Translations under genes and position numbers: made by a program | The notes under the pieces: model-generated | Told to the model about the DNA's origin: nothing | What the model saw: only the letters and a program-made list of their open reading frames with translations | Database searches by the model: none | NCBI GenBank assembly: GCA_035545735.1 | Contig: DASZXS010000027.1 | Coordinates: 306,811-370,810, forward strand | DNA length: 64,000 nt | Source of the DNA: JAJYKC01 sp035545735 | GTDB taxonomy: Bacteria; Acidobacteriota; Terriglobia; Bryobacterales; Bryobacteraceae | Reading direction: 5' to 3' | Shown here: in pieces, positions 8,364 to 17,800 of the stretch | How the letters are laid out: every line of letters begins with the position of its first letter | Position numbering within the stretch: the first letter of the stretch is position 1

Positions 8364-9679
8364 TCGATGTTGTGATGCCCCAGATGGGCGAAAGTATTGT
8401 CGAAGGCACGCTCACCAAGTGGCTGAAGAAGGCCGGTGAGCATGTGGAGCGCGATGAGCCGCTGTTTGAAATCTCCACGGACAAGGTGGACACCGAAATT
8501 CCGTCACCCGCTGCCGGAGTGCTTTCGCAGGTTCTGGTGGAAGAGGGGAAGACGGTAGCCATCGGCACCACGGTCGGCAAGATTGAGGAGTCCGGGGCGG
8601 CTTCGGCGCAAGCGCCCGCCGCAGCCGAGGCTCCTGCGTCCACACCTCCCCCGGCTCCGGCGCCGGCAGCGAAGGCCGCCGCTCCGGCTCCCGCTCAACC
8701 CGCACCCAGCCAACCCGCGCCAGCGGCCAGTGCCGCCTCGGAGCCGGCCGGGCCTCTGTCTCCTCTCGTGCGCAAAATGGCGCGCGAATACAACATCGAT
8801 CTGAAACAGGTAAAAGGAACCGGCGCCGGTGGACGCATCACCAAGCAGGACCTGGAGGCTTTCATGTCTGCCCAGGGCGCCCGCACCATCCAATCGGCCG
8901 CGCAGCCGGCTTCCGCCCCGGCAAGCCCCGCACCGGCGGCGCCCGCCGCGCCGGAGTCCGCCCCCCCGGTCGCTCGCGGCGAGCAACCCCGCACGCGTCT
9001 GGAGCCGATGAGCATCATGCGCCAGCGCATCGCCGAGCATATGGTGATGAGCAAGCGCACGTCGGCGCACGTCACAACCGTGCATCGCGTGGATATGACA
9101 AAGGTCGCCAAAATGCGCGAACGCAACAAGGAAGAGTTCAAGTCGCGTTACGGCTTCTCGCTCACCTTCCTGCCTTTTGTGACCCGCGCCACCGTGCTGG
9201 CTTTGCGGGCCTATCCGCTGCTCAACGCGTCGATTGAGGGCACCAATGTTCTCTATCACAACGACGTGAACATCGGGATCGCCGTGGCGCTCGAAAACGG
9301 CCTGATCGTGCCGGTTATTCGCAACGCGGATGAGAAGAACATCATCGGGCTGCAGCGCTCGATCGCCGATTTGGCGGCGCGCGCCCGTTCGCGGCAACTG
9401 AAACCGGATGAAGCGCAGGGCGGAACGTTCTCCATCACGAATTTCGGCAGCTTTGGCAGCGTTTTCGCCACGCCGGTGATCAACCAGCCGCAGGTGGCGA
9501 TTTTGGGCTGTGGCGCGGTGGAAAAGGAGCCGGTGGTGGTGAACGACGCCATTGCGATCCGCTCGATGGCGTATCTTGCGCTGACGTTCGACCATCGCCT
9601 CATCGACGGAGCGTTGGCCGATCAATTCACCGGCAAGGTGAAAGACATTCTGCAGAACTGGTCTGAAGAAGTTCTGTAG
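8360..9679 (+). CDS. 2-oxo acid dehydrogenase E2 component (dihydrolipoyl acyltransferase)
   Basis: A 439-residue protein. The N-terminal lipoyl domain (MIDVVMPQMGESIVEG) has its lipoylated Lys in ISTDKVDTEI at about residue 42. An Ala/Pro-rich flexible linker follows, then a peripheral subunit-binding domain (SPLVRKMAREYNIDL ... GGRITKQDLEAF), a second Ala/Pro linker, and a catalytic acyltransferase core ending in TFDHRLIDGALADQF with the active-site His and Asp. It forms the cubic core of a pyruvate, 2-oxoglutarate or branched-chain complex. The GESI/STDK pattern is more like branched-chain or 2-oxoglutarate E2, but substrate is not fixed by sequence. No E1 gene is present in the window. 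Translationally coupled to lipB. Confidence 0.93.
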   Translation: MIDVVMPQMGESIVEGTLTKWLKKAGEHVERDEPLFEISTDKVDTEIPSPAAGVLSQVLVEEGKTVAIGTTVGKIEESGAASAQAPAAAEAPASTPPPAPAPAAKAAAPAPAQPAPSQPAPAASAASEPAGPLSPLVRKMAREYNIDLKQVKGTGAGGRITKQDLEAFMSAQGARTIQSAAQPASAPASPAPAAPAAPESAPPVARGEQPRTRLEPMSIMRQRIAEHMVMSKRTSAHVTTVHRVDMTKVAKMRERNKEEFKSRYGFSLTFLPFVTRATVLALRAYPLLNASIEGTNVLYHNDVNIGIAVALENGLIVPVIRNADEKNIIGLQRSIADLAARARSRQLKPDEAQGGTFSITNFGSFGSVFATPVINQPQVAILGCGAVEKEPVVVNDAIAIRSMAYLALTFDHRLIDGALADQFTGKVKDILQNWSEEVL

Positions 9680-9688
9680 GCCGCTTCG

Positions 9689-10198
9689 ATGCAAGGCGCG
9701 ATCGTTCGCAAATTCGCAAGCGAGAAGCTGACGCAATATGCCGGACGGATCCAGGTCTGCTTGGGGAAACTCACCGCCGAGCAGATCTGGGCGCGCCACT
9801 CGAAAAACGAAAATGCGGTGGGCAATCTCGTGCTGCACCTGTGCGGGAATGTGCGGCAGTGGATAGGAACGGGCGTGGCGGGCCTGCCGGACATCCGCCG
9901 CCGCGACGATGAATTCGCGGCCCACGGCGGGATGGAGGCCGCGGCGCTCGGCGCGCTGCTCGAAGCCATTACGAGCGATGCCGCCGCGCAGATTGAGGCC
10001 GTCCCGGACGCGCGGCTCGAAGAGCGCGTCCAAATCCAAAACTACAACGTGACCCGGCTGGAGGCGATACTCCACGTCCTGGCGCACTTTGGAGAACACA
10101 CCGGCCAGATCATCTTCGCCACCAAGCTGCTAACAGGCGAAGATCTGGGTTTTTACGCGCATCTGAAGAAGGCGAGTCACGGGGAAACAGTTCCCTAA
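9689..10198 (+). CDS. DinB-like protein (DUF1572 type)
   Basis: A 169-residue four-helix protein of the DinB/YfiT superfamily. The conserved metal-ligand histidines are visible in NAVGNLVLHLCGNVRQW and LHVLAHFGEHTGQII. Members are often thiol-dependent S-transferases or have no known activity. It begins 9 bp after the E2 stop and probably rides on the lpdA-lipB-E2 transcript. It converges on def with only 5 bp between the stops. Function in this operon is unknown. Confidence 0.75.
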   Translation: MQGAIVRKFASEKLTQYAGRIQVCLGKLTAEQIWARHSKNENAVGNLVLHLCGNVRQWIGTGVAGLPDIRRRDDEFAAHGGMEAAALGALLEAITSDAAAQIEAVPDARLEERVQIQNYNVTRLEAILHVLAHFGEHTGQIIFATKLLTGEDLGFYAHLKKASHGETVP

Positions 10199-10203
10199 GC
10201 GGC

Positions 10204-10794
10204 CTACAGCCCGAGTTCAGCCCGCACTTGTTGCAGGCTCATGTCCTTCCAAAACCGCGAGTAGTTATCGGTCGTCATGAGCGATCTCGGCTCCATGCGG
10301 TCTACATAGAGTGTGCCTTCGAGATGATCGATTTCGTGTTGAAGAATGCGCGCGTACCAGCCCTCCGCTTCGATATGGACAGGTTCGGCATGCTCGTTCA
10401 GACAATCGACCACCACCTTCCGCGCCCGCGAAACCAGGGCGGTGAGCCCGGAGACGCTCAGGCAGCCTTCAAAGAAAACATCGGCGTTTTCCGGCTCCAG
10501 TAATGTAATCTCCGGATTAATGATTACGTGAAAAGGAACGGGGCGGCGTCCGCGCTCGCTGAGTTGCTGGGGTGTGAGGATCTTTTGATATTGCTCGCGG
10601 TCCTCGATCACGGCCATGCGGATGCCCAAGCCGGCTTGCGGAGCGGCCAAACCCACTCCCGGCGCATCGCGCATGGTTTCGCGCATCATCTCGATCAATT
10701 GACGGACGGTTTCGCCCCGAATTTCCCCGGTGGTCAGGTCCCGGGCGCGCTGGCGCAGGACCCGCTCGCCCGCCTGGACGATTTTCAAGCGCAT
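10204..10794 (-). CDS. def: Peptide deformylase
   Basis: A 196-residue metalloenzyme that removes the formyl group from new proteins. All three family motifs are present: GVGLAAPQAG (motif 1), EGCLSV with the metal Cys (motif 2), and QHEIDHLEG with two metal His and the catalytic Glu (motif 3). The length is a little above the E. coli enzyme because of an insert (EQYQKILTPQQLSERGRRP) between motifs 1 and 2, as seen in other acidobacterial forms. It starts 7 bp after the galU stop, so galU-def form an operon. Confidence 0.95.
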   Translation of the reverse strand: MRLKIVQAGERVLRQRARDLTTGEIRGETVRQLIEMMRETMRDAPGVGLAAPQAGLGIRMAVIEDREQYQKILTPQQLSERGRRPVPFHVIINPEITLLEPENADVFFEGCLSVSGLTALVSRARKVVVDCLNEHAEPVHIEAEGWYARILQHEIDHLEGTLYVDRMEPRSLMTTDNYSRFWKDMSLQQVRAELGL

Positions 10795-10801
10795 GCCGGG
10801 C

Positions 10802-11686
10802 CTAGAAGTCGAGCTGTTTCAGATAGGTGCGGAAATCGCCGCCCAGATCGTAGCGATTGAGGGCGAATTCCACCGTGGCTTTCAGGAAGCCCAGTTTGTC
10901 GCCGGCATCGTAGCGTTTGCCTTCGAACTTGTAGCCGTAGATCGGACGGTTCTTCAGAAGATGTTTCAGTCCGTCCGTGAGCTGAATCTCGCCGCCGCTT
11001 CCCGGGCCAATGTCCTCTAATGAGCTGAAGATTTCCGGCGTCAGGATGTACCGGCCGATAATCGCCAGATTCGATGGCGCTTCGGAGGGCTTCGGCTTCT
11101 CCACCATATTGCGAATGCGGAACAGGCGGTTATCGCCGCCGTTGTGTGGAACCGGCTCGGCATCCACGGCGCCATAGGACGAGATGGCGTCGCCTTCCAC
11201 TTCCATCAGGGCTACCACGGACGCGCCGTAGAAATCGTAGATGTCGCGCAACTGCCGGACGCAGGGAATTTCCGCGTCGATCACATCGTCGGAAAGGACA
11301 GCCGCGAAAGGCTCATTGCCCACCAGTTCTTTCGCGCGCAGAATGGCATGGCCCAGGCCAAGCGCTTCCTTTTGTCTGACATAGGCGACGTCGATCAGAT
11401 CCGAGACACCGCGGACGATGGCCAGCAAGTCCTTCTTGTTCTTGCTGTCGAGGGTCTGTTCCAACTCGAAGCTGACATCGAAGTGATCTTCAATGGCAGT
11501 CTTCCCGCGTCCCGTGACGATAATGATGTTTTGAATGCCACTGTGGAGGGCCTCTTCGACACCATATTGAATCAACGGCTTGTCCACCAGCGGCAGCATC
11601 TCCTTCGGCATCGCCTTGGTGGCCGGCAGGAACCTCGTTCCCAAGCCGGCGGCTGGAAATACTGCTTTTCTTACCTTGGGAATCAT
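10802..11686 (-). CDS. galU: UTP--glucose-1-phosphate uridylyltransferase
   Basis: A 294-residue nucleotidyltransferase making UDP-glucose for polysaccharides and lipid-linked glycans. It shows KAVFPAAGLGTRFLPATKAM with the nucleotide-binding loop, KEMLPLVDKPLIQYGVEEA, the LGLGHAIL segment and the C-terminal EGKRYDAGDKLGFLKA. Two tandem ATGs (11689 and 11686) are possible starts and no Shine-Dalgarno is visible. The second lies 7 nt after a TACAAT hexamer, the right distance for a leaderless start, so I took it. Followed closely by def. It may serve the same surface-glycan metabolism as rfbBC and the ABC exporter, but lies apart from them. Confidence 0.93.
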   Translation of the reverse strand: MIPKVRKAVFPAAGLGTRFLPATKAMPKEMLPLVDKPLIQYGVEEALHSGIQNIIIVTGRGKTAIEDHFDVSFELEQTLDSKNKKDLLAIVRGVSDLIDVAYVRQKEALGLGHAILRAKELVGNEPFAAVLSDDVIDAEIPCVRQLRDIYDFYGASVVALMEVEGDAISSYGAVDAEPVPHNGGDNRLFRIRNMVEKPKPSEAPSNLAIIGRYILTPEIFSSLEDIGPGSGGEIQLTDGLKHLLKNRPIYGYKFEGKRYDAGDKLGFLKATVEFALNRYDLGGDFRTYLKQLDF

Positions 11687-11693
11687 CATTACT

Positions 11694-11699
11694 ATTGTA
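11694..11699 (-). promoter_or_regulatory. -10-like TACAAT before galU
   Basis: On the minus strand TACAAT is followed by 4 nt to the first ATG and 7 nt to the second. With no ribosome site present, this suggests a leaderless galU-def mRNA starting at the second ATG. No convincing -35 box is seen. Confidence 0.4.
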
Positions 11700-11767
11700 A
11701 GGGGGGAACTTTCGCAGGGATCCGGATTCGAATGAAGGGAAAATGAATTCTGTACTGCTTTAGTTGT

Positions 11768-11773
11768 TATACT
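11768..11773 (+). promoter_or_regulatory. -10-like TATACT before the ferredoxin gene
   Basis: TATACT lies 44 bp before the ferredoxin ATG, which has its own CTGGAGAA ribosome site. The -35 region is weak. The promoter lies in the divergent galU/ferredoxin gap. Confidence 0.4.
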
Positions 11774-11817
11774 ATGGATTACCCTCAACGCCGCGGTGGC
11801 GGCATTCTGGAGAACTC

Positions 11818-12090
11818 ATGGCTTACGTAATTGCAGAACCTTGCATTGGCACCAAGGACACCGCATGCGTGGATGCATGCCCGGTCGATTGTATTCACCC
11901 CAAGAAAGATGAATCGAATTTCGAGGGTGAAGAGATGCTCTATATCGATCCGGTGGAATGCATCGACTGCGGCGCCTGCGTGCCGGTCTGTCCCGTTTCG
12001 GCTATTTTCGCCCTGGACGACCTGCCCGAAAAGTGGACGAACTTCGCGGACCGGAACGCGGAATTTTTTGGCCGCCCGGTTTCGAAATAA
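11818..12090 (+). CDS. Ferredoxin (FdxA-like, 7Fe/8Fe type)
   Basis: A 90-residue electron carrier with two cysteine clusters. The first is irregular: C-I-G-T-K-D-T-A-C-V-D-A-C-P-V-D-C, where the spacing matches the FdxA group that carries a 3Fe-4S plus a 4Fe-4S cluster. The second is classical: C-I-D-C-G-A-C-V-P-V-C-P. Start chosen at MAYVIAEPCIG, where the fold begins, preceded by GGAG. It is monocistronic, converging on queD. Partner enzymes are not evident nearby. Confidence 0.92.
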   Translation: MAYVIAEPCIGTKDTACVDACPVDCIHPKKDESNFEGEEMLYIDPVECIDCGACVPVCPVSAIFALDDLPEKWTNFADRNAEFFGRPVSK

Positions 12091-12113
12091 GGGCAGAACG
12101 CGTCTATCGCCGG

Positions 12114-12132
12114 GGTCTACGGCCGGTAGACC
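12114..12132. terminator. Hairpin between convergent ferredoxin and queD genes
   Basis: GGTCTAC (12114-12120), a 5-nt loop, then GTAGACC (12126-12132): a perfect 7-bp stem at the junction of two convergent genes, overlapping the queD stop. It has no T-run on either side, so it may slow or end transcription in both directions only weakly. Confidence 0.35.
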
Positions 12133-12488
12133 GCCGCTGTGTTGTCGGTCTCCCAGATCCTCACCTTTGAGATTCGCACCGGATTCTCTCTCGCGATCGC
12201 CGCGCTGATCTCATCGTGAAAATACTTCGCCAGATTTTCGGCGGAGGGATTCAATTCATCAAAAGGCTTGAGGTCGTTGATGTACTGGTGATCCAGGTAG
12301 CCGATCACTTTGTGCATCAGCCCCTTCACTTCCACGAAATCCACCAGAAGGCCGGTGCTATTGAGGCTTTCCCCTTCGAAGGTGACCTCCACTTTGTAGT
12401 TATGCCCATGCACGTTCTCGCATTTCCCGCGATAGTTGCGCAGGGAATGCCCGGAGGCGAACGTCTGTTGTACGGTTACTTCATACAT
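12117..12488 (-). CDS. queD: 6-carboxy-5,6,7,8-tetrahydropterin synthase / 6-pyruvoyl tetrahydropterin synthase family
   Basis: A 123-residue QueD/PTPS-fold enzyme. The zinc-binding His of FASGH and the pair in HGHNYKV are present, as are the catalytic Cys in the CENVHGH stretch and a Glu near the C-terminus. QueD makes the carboxy-tetrahydropterin precursor of queuosine; no other queuosine genes are in the window, so a broader pterin role is possible. The ATG at 12488 was chosen over one 7 codons upstream because it overlaps the helicase stop by 8 nt and has GTGGAG upstream. It is the second gene of a helicase-queD operon. Confidence 0.88.
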   Translation of the reverse strand: MYEVTVQQTFASGHSLRNYRGKCENVHGHNYKVEVTFEGESLNSTGLLVDFVEVKGLMHKVIGYLDHQYINDLKPFDELNPSAENLAKYFHDEISAAIARENPVRISKVRIWETDNTAAVYRP

Positions 12489-14409
12489 CGAGAAAACTCT
12501 CCACTTCACTCAGGCTGGTCGTGAACGCGTAGCCGGGAAGGCTGTCAAAGAATACCTGGCCATAGCGTTGTCGGGTGACGCGGTTGTCGAGTAGAGCCAG
12601 GACGCCGCGGTCCGCCGTGCTCCGAATCAGCCTTCCGAATCCCTGTTTCAACGCCAGCGCCGCCTGAGGGATCTGGTAGTCGTAAAAAGGATTCCCGCCG
12701 CTTTCGCGAATGCTTTGAATGCGCGCTTCCACCACGGGGTCGTTCGGAACGGCGAACGGTAACTTATCGATGATAACGCAGCTCAATTGGTCGCCTTGAA
12801 CATCGACCCCCTGCCAAAAAGATGACGTCGCGAACAGCACGCAATTCGGGGTATTGCGAAACTCATCGAGGAGAGCGCTTCGCGGACCCGAGCCCTGCAT
12901 CAGCGTCGGGTATTCAATCTGGAACGAGACGCGGTCATAGACCGCTCGCATCTGCTGATAGCTGGTAAAGAGAGCGAAGGCCCTGCCGTGGCTCAGATTC
13001 AGAATACGGACGATCTCGTCGGAAGCAGCGACCGTAAAGCCGGGGGTTCGCGGGTCCGGCAGATGCTGGGGTATGTAGAGAATGGCCTGCCGTTCGTAGT
13101 CGAAATGGCTGGGGACAATCAGGGTCCGCGGGTGCCGCAAGCCGAGGCGCTGGATCGAAAAATCGAAGTTGCCGCTCACTGCGAGCGTGGCGGAAGTGAG
13201 GATCACGGTGTCCAGCCGGTCGAATAGCCTCTCGTGAAGGAGCGAGGAGACGTCGATGGGAGTCGCCTGAAGAAACACGCCTTTCCCCCGGCGTTCGATC
13301 CAATAGACCCACGACCGGTTGCCGCCGGAAACCCAGAACGTCAACTTCTCCTTCAGTTCCCGCGTGCGCCGCGCCAGCGGAAGCAATTCGTCAAGCGCCA
13401 CGCGGATCAACTCCATGTGCGCGGTAAGAATCTCCAGGGAATGCTGGGCGTCCTCATAGGCGCGTCCATGGTGTTCCGCAAACTCGGCATGTCCGCGAAA
13501 GCCGGAGCGTCCCTCGGAGCGCGGAAGCGAATCAAAGAAAAAACCGACCCGCTCACGAACCGTATCGAGAATCCGGTCCAGTTCGGCCGAGCCGAAATTC
13601 TTCCGGCGCGCCAGGGCTCCCAGATCCCGCGTCAGATCGAGGAATTGATGATTGCTGATGTTGATTCCGAAATATTGGCCCGCCACATCCTCGATTTCAT
13701 GTGCCTCGTCGAATACCACCGCGGCGTAGTCCGGAATGATTCCGCCGAATTCATCGTCCTTGGCTGCGAGATCGGCGAAGAAAAGGTGATGATTGACGAT
13801 GATGATGTCGCTCGCGTGAGCTCGCTGGCGCATCTGCGTGAGGAAGCAGCGCTCAAATTGCTGGCAACGCTGGCCGGAGCACAGATCGCGGCGGGCATCG
13901 AGCTTGCTCCAGGCGGTGCTGCCTTCCGGAAGCGTGCGGATTTCGGCGCGGTCGCCGGTCTCCGTGGTTTTCTCCCACTCGCGAATCACCTGGTAGTCGG
14001 CCACTTCTTCGAGCCCGGCGAGCACGGGCTCGCGCTCGGCATCGTAAATTTTTTGCCGGCAGGCGTAGTTGTTCCGGCCCTTCATGTAGCAGACGCGCAG
14101 CGGTTCCGGCGCCATCTTCTGCAACAACGGGATGTCCTTGAAAAATAGCTGTTCTTGAAGATTTTTGGTGCCGGTGGAGACGACGATCCGGCGGCCGGAA
14201 AGGATGGCTGGAACCAGGTAAGCGAGGGTTTTGCCGGTCCCCGTGCCCGCTTCTACCAAAAGGTGCTTCCGGTCGTTGAGAGCCGCTTCCACCGCTTCCG
14301 CCATCTCCAACTGACCGGGGCGGAACTCGAATTGAGGGTGGAGCCGCGAAAGCGCGCCGCCCTTCGAGAAGAACTTGCGCGCCGTCAGGCTATTGGCAAG
14401 AGGAGACAT
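12481..14409 (-). CDS. DinG/XPD-family ATP-dependent DNA helicase
   Basis: A 642-residue superfamily 2 helicase. Walker A GTGTGKT lies at residues 55-61. Four cysteines typical of the XPD/DinG iron-sulfur domain lie in NYACRQK and DLCSGQRCQQFERCF. The Walker B DEAH box is in VVFDEAHEIEDVAG, motif VI-like residues in KQGFGRLIRS, and SSFWQGVDVQG is typical of the family. Such enzymes unwind forked DNA or D-/R-loops in repair; the YoaA/DinG subgroups cannot be separated by eye. The next upstream gene in the same direction ends 33 bp before it. It shares a transcript with queD. Confidence 0.92.
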   Translation of the reverse strand: MSPLANSLTARKFFSKGGALSRLHPQFEFRPGQLEMAEAVEAALNDRKHLLVEAGTGTGKTLAYLVPAILSGRRIVVSTGTKNLQEQLFFKDIPLLQKMAPEPLRVCYMKGRNNYACRQKIYDAEREPVLAGLEEVADYQVIREWEKTTETGDRAEIRTLPEGSTAWSKLDARRDLCSGQRCQQFERCFLTQMRQRAHASDIIIVNHHLFFADLAAKDDEFGGIIPDYAAVVFDEAHEIEDVAGQYFGINISNHQFLDLTRDLGALARRKNFGSAELDRILDTVRERVGFFFDSLPRSEGRSGFRGHAEFAEHHGRAYEDAQHSLEILTAHMELIRVALDELLPLARRTRELKEKLTFWVSGGNRSWVYWIERRGKGVFLQATPIDVSSLLHERLFDRLDTVILTSATLAVSGNFDFSIQRLGLRHPRTLIVPSHFDYERQAILYIPQHLPDPRTPGFTVAASDEIVRILNLSHGRAFALFTSYQQMRAVYDRVSFQIEYPTLMQGSGPRSALLDEFRNTPNCVLFATSSFWQGVDVQGDQLSCVIIDKLPFAVPNDPVVEARIQSIRESGGNPFYDYQIPQAALALKQGFGRLIRSTADRGVLALLDNRVTRQRYGQVFFDSLPGYAFTTSLSEVESFLDV

Positions 14410-14442
14410 CCGCGAGCCGAACGCCGGTCTTCAGGGCTCGGG

Positions 14443-14685
14443 CTATTGCGCCGCGGCTGCCGGAGCGGGAACCGCCTTTTTCCGCGTGGCTCGCCGCTTT
14501 TCGGCCGGAGGTTGACGATCACTTTTCTTCAAAGCTGGCAATACGATAGAGAGAACGAACTTCTTTTCGCCATGGTCGTCGAACTTAATGACGATATGTT
14601 CGTCGGTGCAGGAGAGAACTGAGCCAAGACCGAATTTGGAATGCTCCACCTGCGCACCTTGCGCAAAAGCTGGTTTGGTTGCCAT
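14443..14685 (-). CDS. Small protein with a PcrA/UvrD C-terminal Tudor-like domain
   Basis: An 80-residue protein. Residues 8-52 (AQVEHSKFGLGSVLSCTDE, then IVIKFDDHGEKKFVL) match the Tudor-like fold at the C-terminus of PcrA/UvrD helicases (G-x-x-V-x-H-x-x-F-G-x-G-x-V ... V-x-F). In PcrA that domain contacts RNA polymerase. A basic Ala/Pro tail follows (EKRRATRKKAVPAPAAAAQ). GGAG lies upstream of the ATG, and a TATACT-like -10 lies near 14715. Being next to a helicase gene in the same direction suggests a link to helicase or polymerase function; this is inference. Confidence 0.7.
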   Translation of the reverse strand: MATKPAFAQGAQVEHSKFGLGSVLSCTDEHIVIKFDDHGEKKFVLSIVLPALKKSDRQPPAEKRRATRKKAVPAPAAAAQ

Positions 14686-14827
14686 AATTGCGAGGGAAAA
14701 CTCCTTTCCCTAGTATAACATTTCGGCTAGGAATCACTTGCACGCAATTTGCCAAGCCGAGGGAAGCCCGCCGGAAAGTAATCGTATTGTTTTGTAACAC
14801 TCAGCCTTGCCCGGGCATCCAACGGTG

Positions 14828-17800
14828 ATGATCCGGCGTCAGTTTTCTACCATTCTCGCTACCGTCCTTTTCGCTGCTACGGCTTTGGGGGTGAATGCAG
14901 GGCAGGATGACACGTCCGCCCGTCGTGTGCCCCGTCCAAAGCGGCAGAGTGCGCGTCCGGCCTCGAAGAGTGTCAACACCGAGCGGCGGCAGGCGGCGGA
15001 GAGAAAGCCCGCGCCTACGCGCCTGGACCGCTACGCCCTGATCCTCTCCGATCCGCCGCTTGCCCGGCGAGTCACCTCCCGGCGGCAGTTGCTGGCCGTG
15101 GCGGCAGGCCCTGCCCGTCAACAGATTGCCGCGCGGCAGGCCACGCTGAAGCTGGCGCTCAACGCCCGGAACATTCACGTGATCAGTTCCTCGCAGATCT
15201 TGTTGAATGCTGTCTATGTCACCGCTCCGGGGGTGGATATGAGTACGCTCCGGTCGCTGCCGGGCGTGGCGCGCGTGGTGCGCATGCTGCCCATCCATCG
15301 GGCCTTGAACGTAGCGCTCGGTTTGGAGAACGTCCCGGCGGCCTGGAACGCGCTAGGCGGCCAGCAGAACGCCGGTAAAGGGATAAGAATCGGAATTATC
15401 GACACGGGCATTGATGTGCTACACCCGGCGTTTCAGGACTCCTCGCTCCAACCGCCGGCAAACTACCCGCCGTCTTCCGGCGTGAACGAAGATAACTGGC
15501 CCGGCTACACGAACGGCAAGATCATCGTTGCCAGAAGCTACGTACCCGAACTGGTCGATTTTGGGCATCCCGACACCTCCCGGCCGGACGATCTTTCTCC
15601 GGAAGACCATGTCGGGCACGGAACCGCCGCCGCGATGATCGCAGCGGGGGAGACGGTAAACGCGCCGTTGGCCACCATCACGGGTGTGGCGCCCAAGGCC
15701 TATCTTGGAAATTACAAGATTTTCGGTTCTCCGGGGGTGAATGACATCACGTTTCCGGATGTGCTCTTTAACGCATTGGAGGACGCCATTACCGATGGCA
15801 TGGATGTGGTCAGCGTCTCGCTCGCGATGCCGGCGATCTGGTCTCCGGACGATAGCGGAGCCGTTTGCGGCGCGGATAGCGGGATCGCTTGCGATCAGAT
15901 GGCTGCCGTCGTGGAGAATGCCGCGAATATGGGGTTGACTGTGGTCACCGCGGCCGGAAACCAGGCCGATACGGGCTACCAGTTCCCCAGCTACGGCACC
16001 ATAGATTCCCCCGGCACCGCCCCCTCGGCGATCACCGTCGGAGCGTCCTATAACGGGCACATCTTCTATGCGAGCGTGAAGGTCCCGGGCTCCGATGCTC
16101 CAAGCAACCTCCGGCAGATCAATACCTTCTTCGGAGATGCGCCCAAACCCGGCGGCGCCTATTCCGCTCCGCTGGTGGACGTGTCGGTCGTGGGCGGCGC
16201 CAACAATGCCGAGGCCTGTTATTCCCTGGACCCGAATTCCCTTGCCGGTTCCATCGCCCTGGTTCAGCGAAGCGCTTACTGCCACTTTGACTTGCAGGCG
16301 ATCAACATCGAAAACGCCGGCGCGGCCGGAATTATTTTCTATCAGTTCGATGGAAACGACTCCATTTTTAGCATTGAAGGAGTGACGGAGATTGGGATTC
16401 CGGTGACGCTCATCAGCAACACAGACGGGGTGAGCCTTCAGACTTTTCTAACCTCGCATCCCAAGCACCAGGTCACGCTCGACCCCGCGATCGCGGAGTT
16501 TAACGCGGGCGCCGATTACGTGGCCTATTTCAGTTCGCGCGGCCCCGCCACGGGTACCGGCGGGATCAAGCCCGAGCTGGTTGCTGTGGGTACGGACATT
16601 TATACCGCCACGCAGAGTTACGACCCGAATGGGGCCCTTTTTGATCCGAGCGGATATACGGTGGTCCAGGGCACGAGTTTCGCTGTGCCCATGGTGGCCG
16701 GGGCGGCCGCGCTCGTGAAGCAGGCGAACCCCGGGTTCACACCTGGTCAAATTAAATCCGCGGTTGTAAATACGGCCAACGACCAGGTTAACGATATCGA
16801 TGCCGATGGAAATTCGGTTCTCGCCGGCATCGGCGCGGCCGGAGCCGGAAAACTGGATGCCGGGGCGGCCGTTCAGTCGCAGGTCACCATTGAACCCGCT
16901 ACGCTTTCGTTTGGACAAATCAGCGGTTCGCTTCCCTCCATGAATCTCACGATTTCCAATTTCTCCAACCGCACGCAGCGCCTCAACCTGAGCCTTGATC
17001 CGTTTTTCACGGATCCCAACGCGAGCGTGGTGTTTAGCAGCAACAGCGTGACGCTGAACCCGAACACGGCGGCCACGGTCCAGGTGAGCCTCCAGGGAAA
17101 CCTCCCGGGCCCGGGTATTTACGAGGGATTTGTATGGGTGACCAGTTCCGACAATTCGGTAAACCTTCACGCGCCCTATCTCTATTTTGTCGGCGACGGT
17201 AACCCGGTGGATGCCTATCCGCTGCGCGGGCGGGATTTCGCCGAGGCGGCAGGCAATCCGGTGAACGGCGACCTTTTGCTGAAAGTGGTGGACCAGTACG
17301 GCGCTCCGGTGCCCAACTATCCGGTGAAGGTTTCGAACAGCTTCGGAGACGGCACGGTCACCGGCGGCGATGGACAAACCGACTCTCTGGGAATCTCCTT
17401 TGCCACGGCCACGGTGGGTGGTCCGGGATACCAGAGCTTTACGGCAGACATCGGCAATCCCGCGATATTCTCGATCTTCTTTGACGGCCGCGCTTTTGAG
17501 CCTCCCACCGTCGACCCGAGCGGCGTGGTGAACGGCGCGAGCTTTGTGAAAAACCAACAGGGCTTCGCACCCGGCTCCTACCTCTCGCTCTTCGGTACGG
17601 GCTTGAGTGAAGTAACGCGCCTCTTCTACACCCCGTACCTGCCGCTCTCCCTCGCGAACGTCAGCGTGAGCTTTGACGTTCCCTCCGACAATGTCAGCGT
17701 CCCGGCGAGCGTCGTCTATGTGAGCCCCGGGCAGCTCAACATTCAGATCCCCTGGGAACTGGCGGGATACACGTCGGCTCAGATGAAGGTGAGCATCGGC

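Noticed and set aside
8504..10099. 531-codon open frame on the minus strand
   Set aside because: Runs across the E2 and DinB genes antisense, with no family motif and a His/Arg-rich, low-complexity translation.
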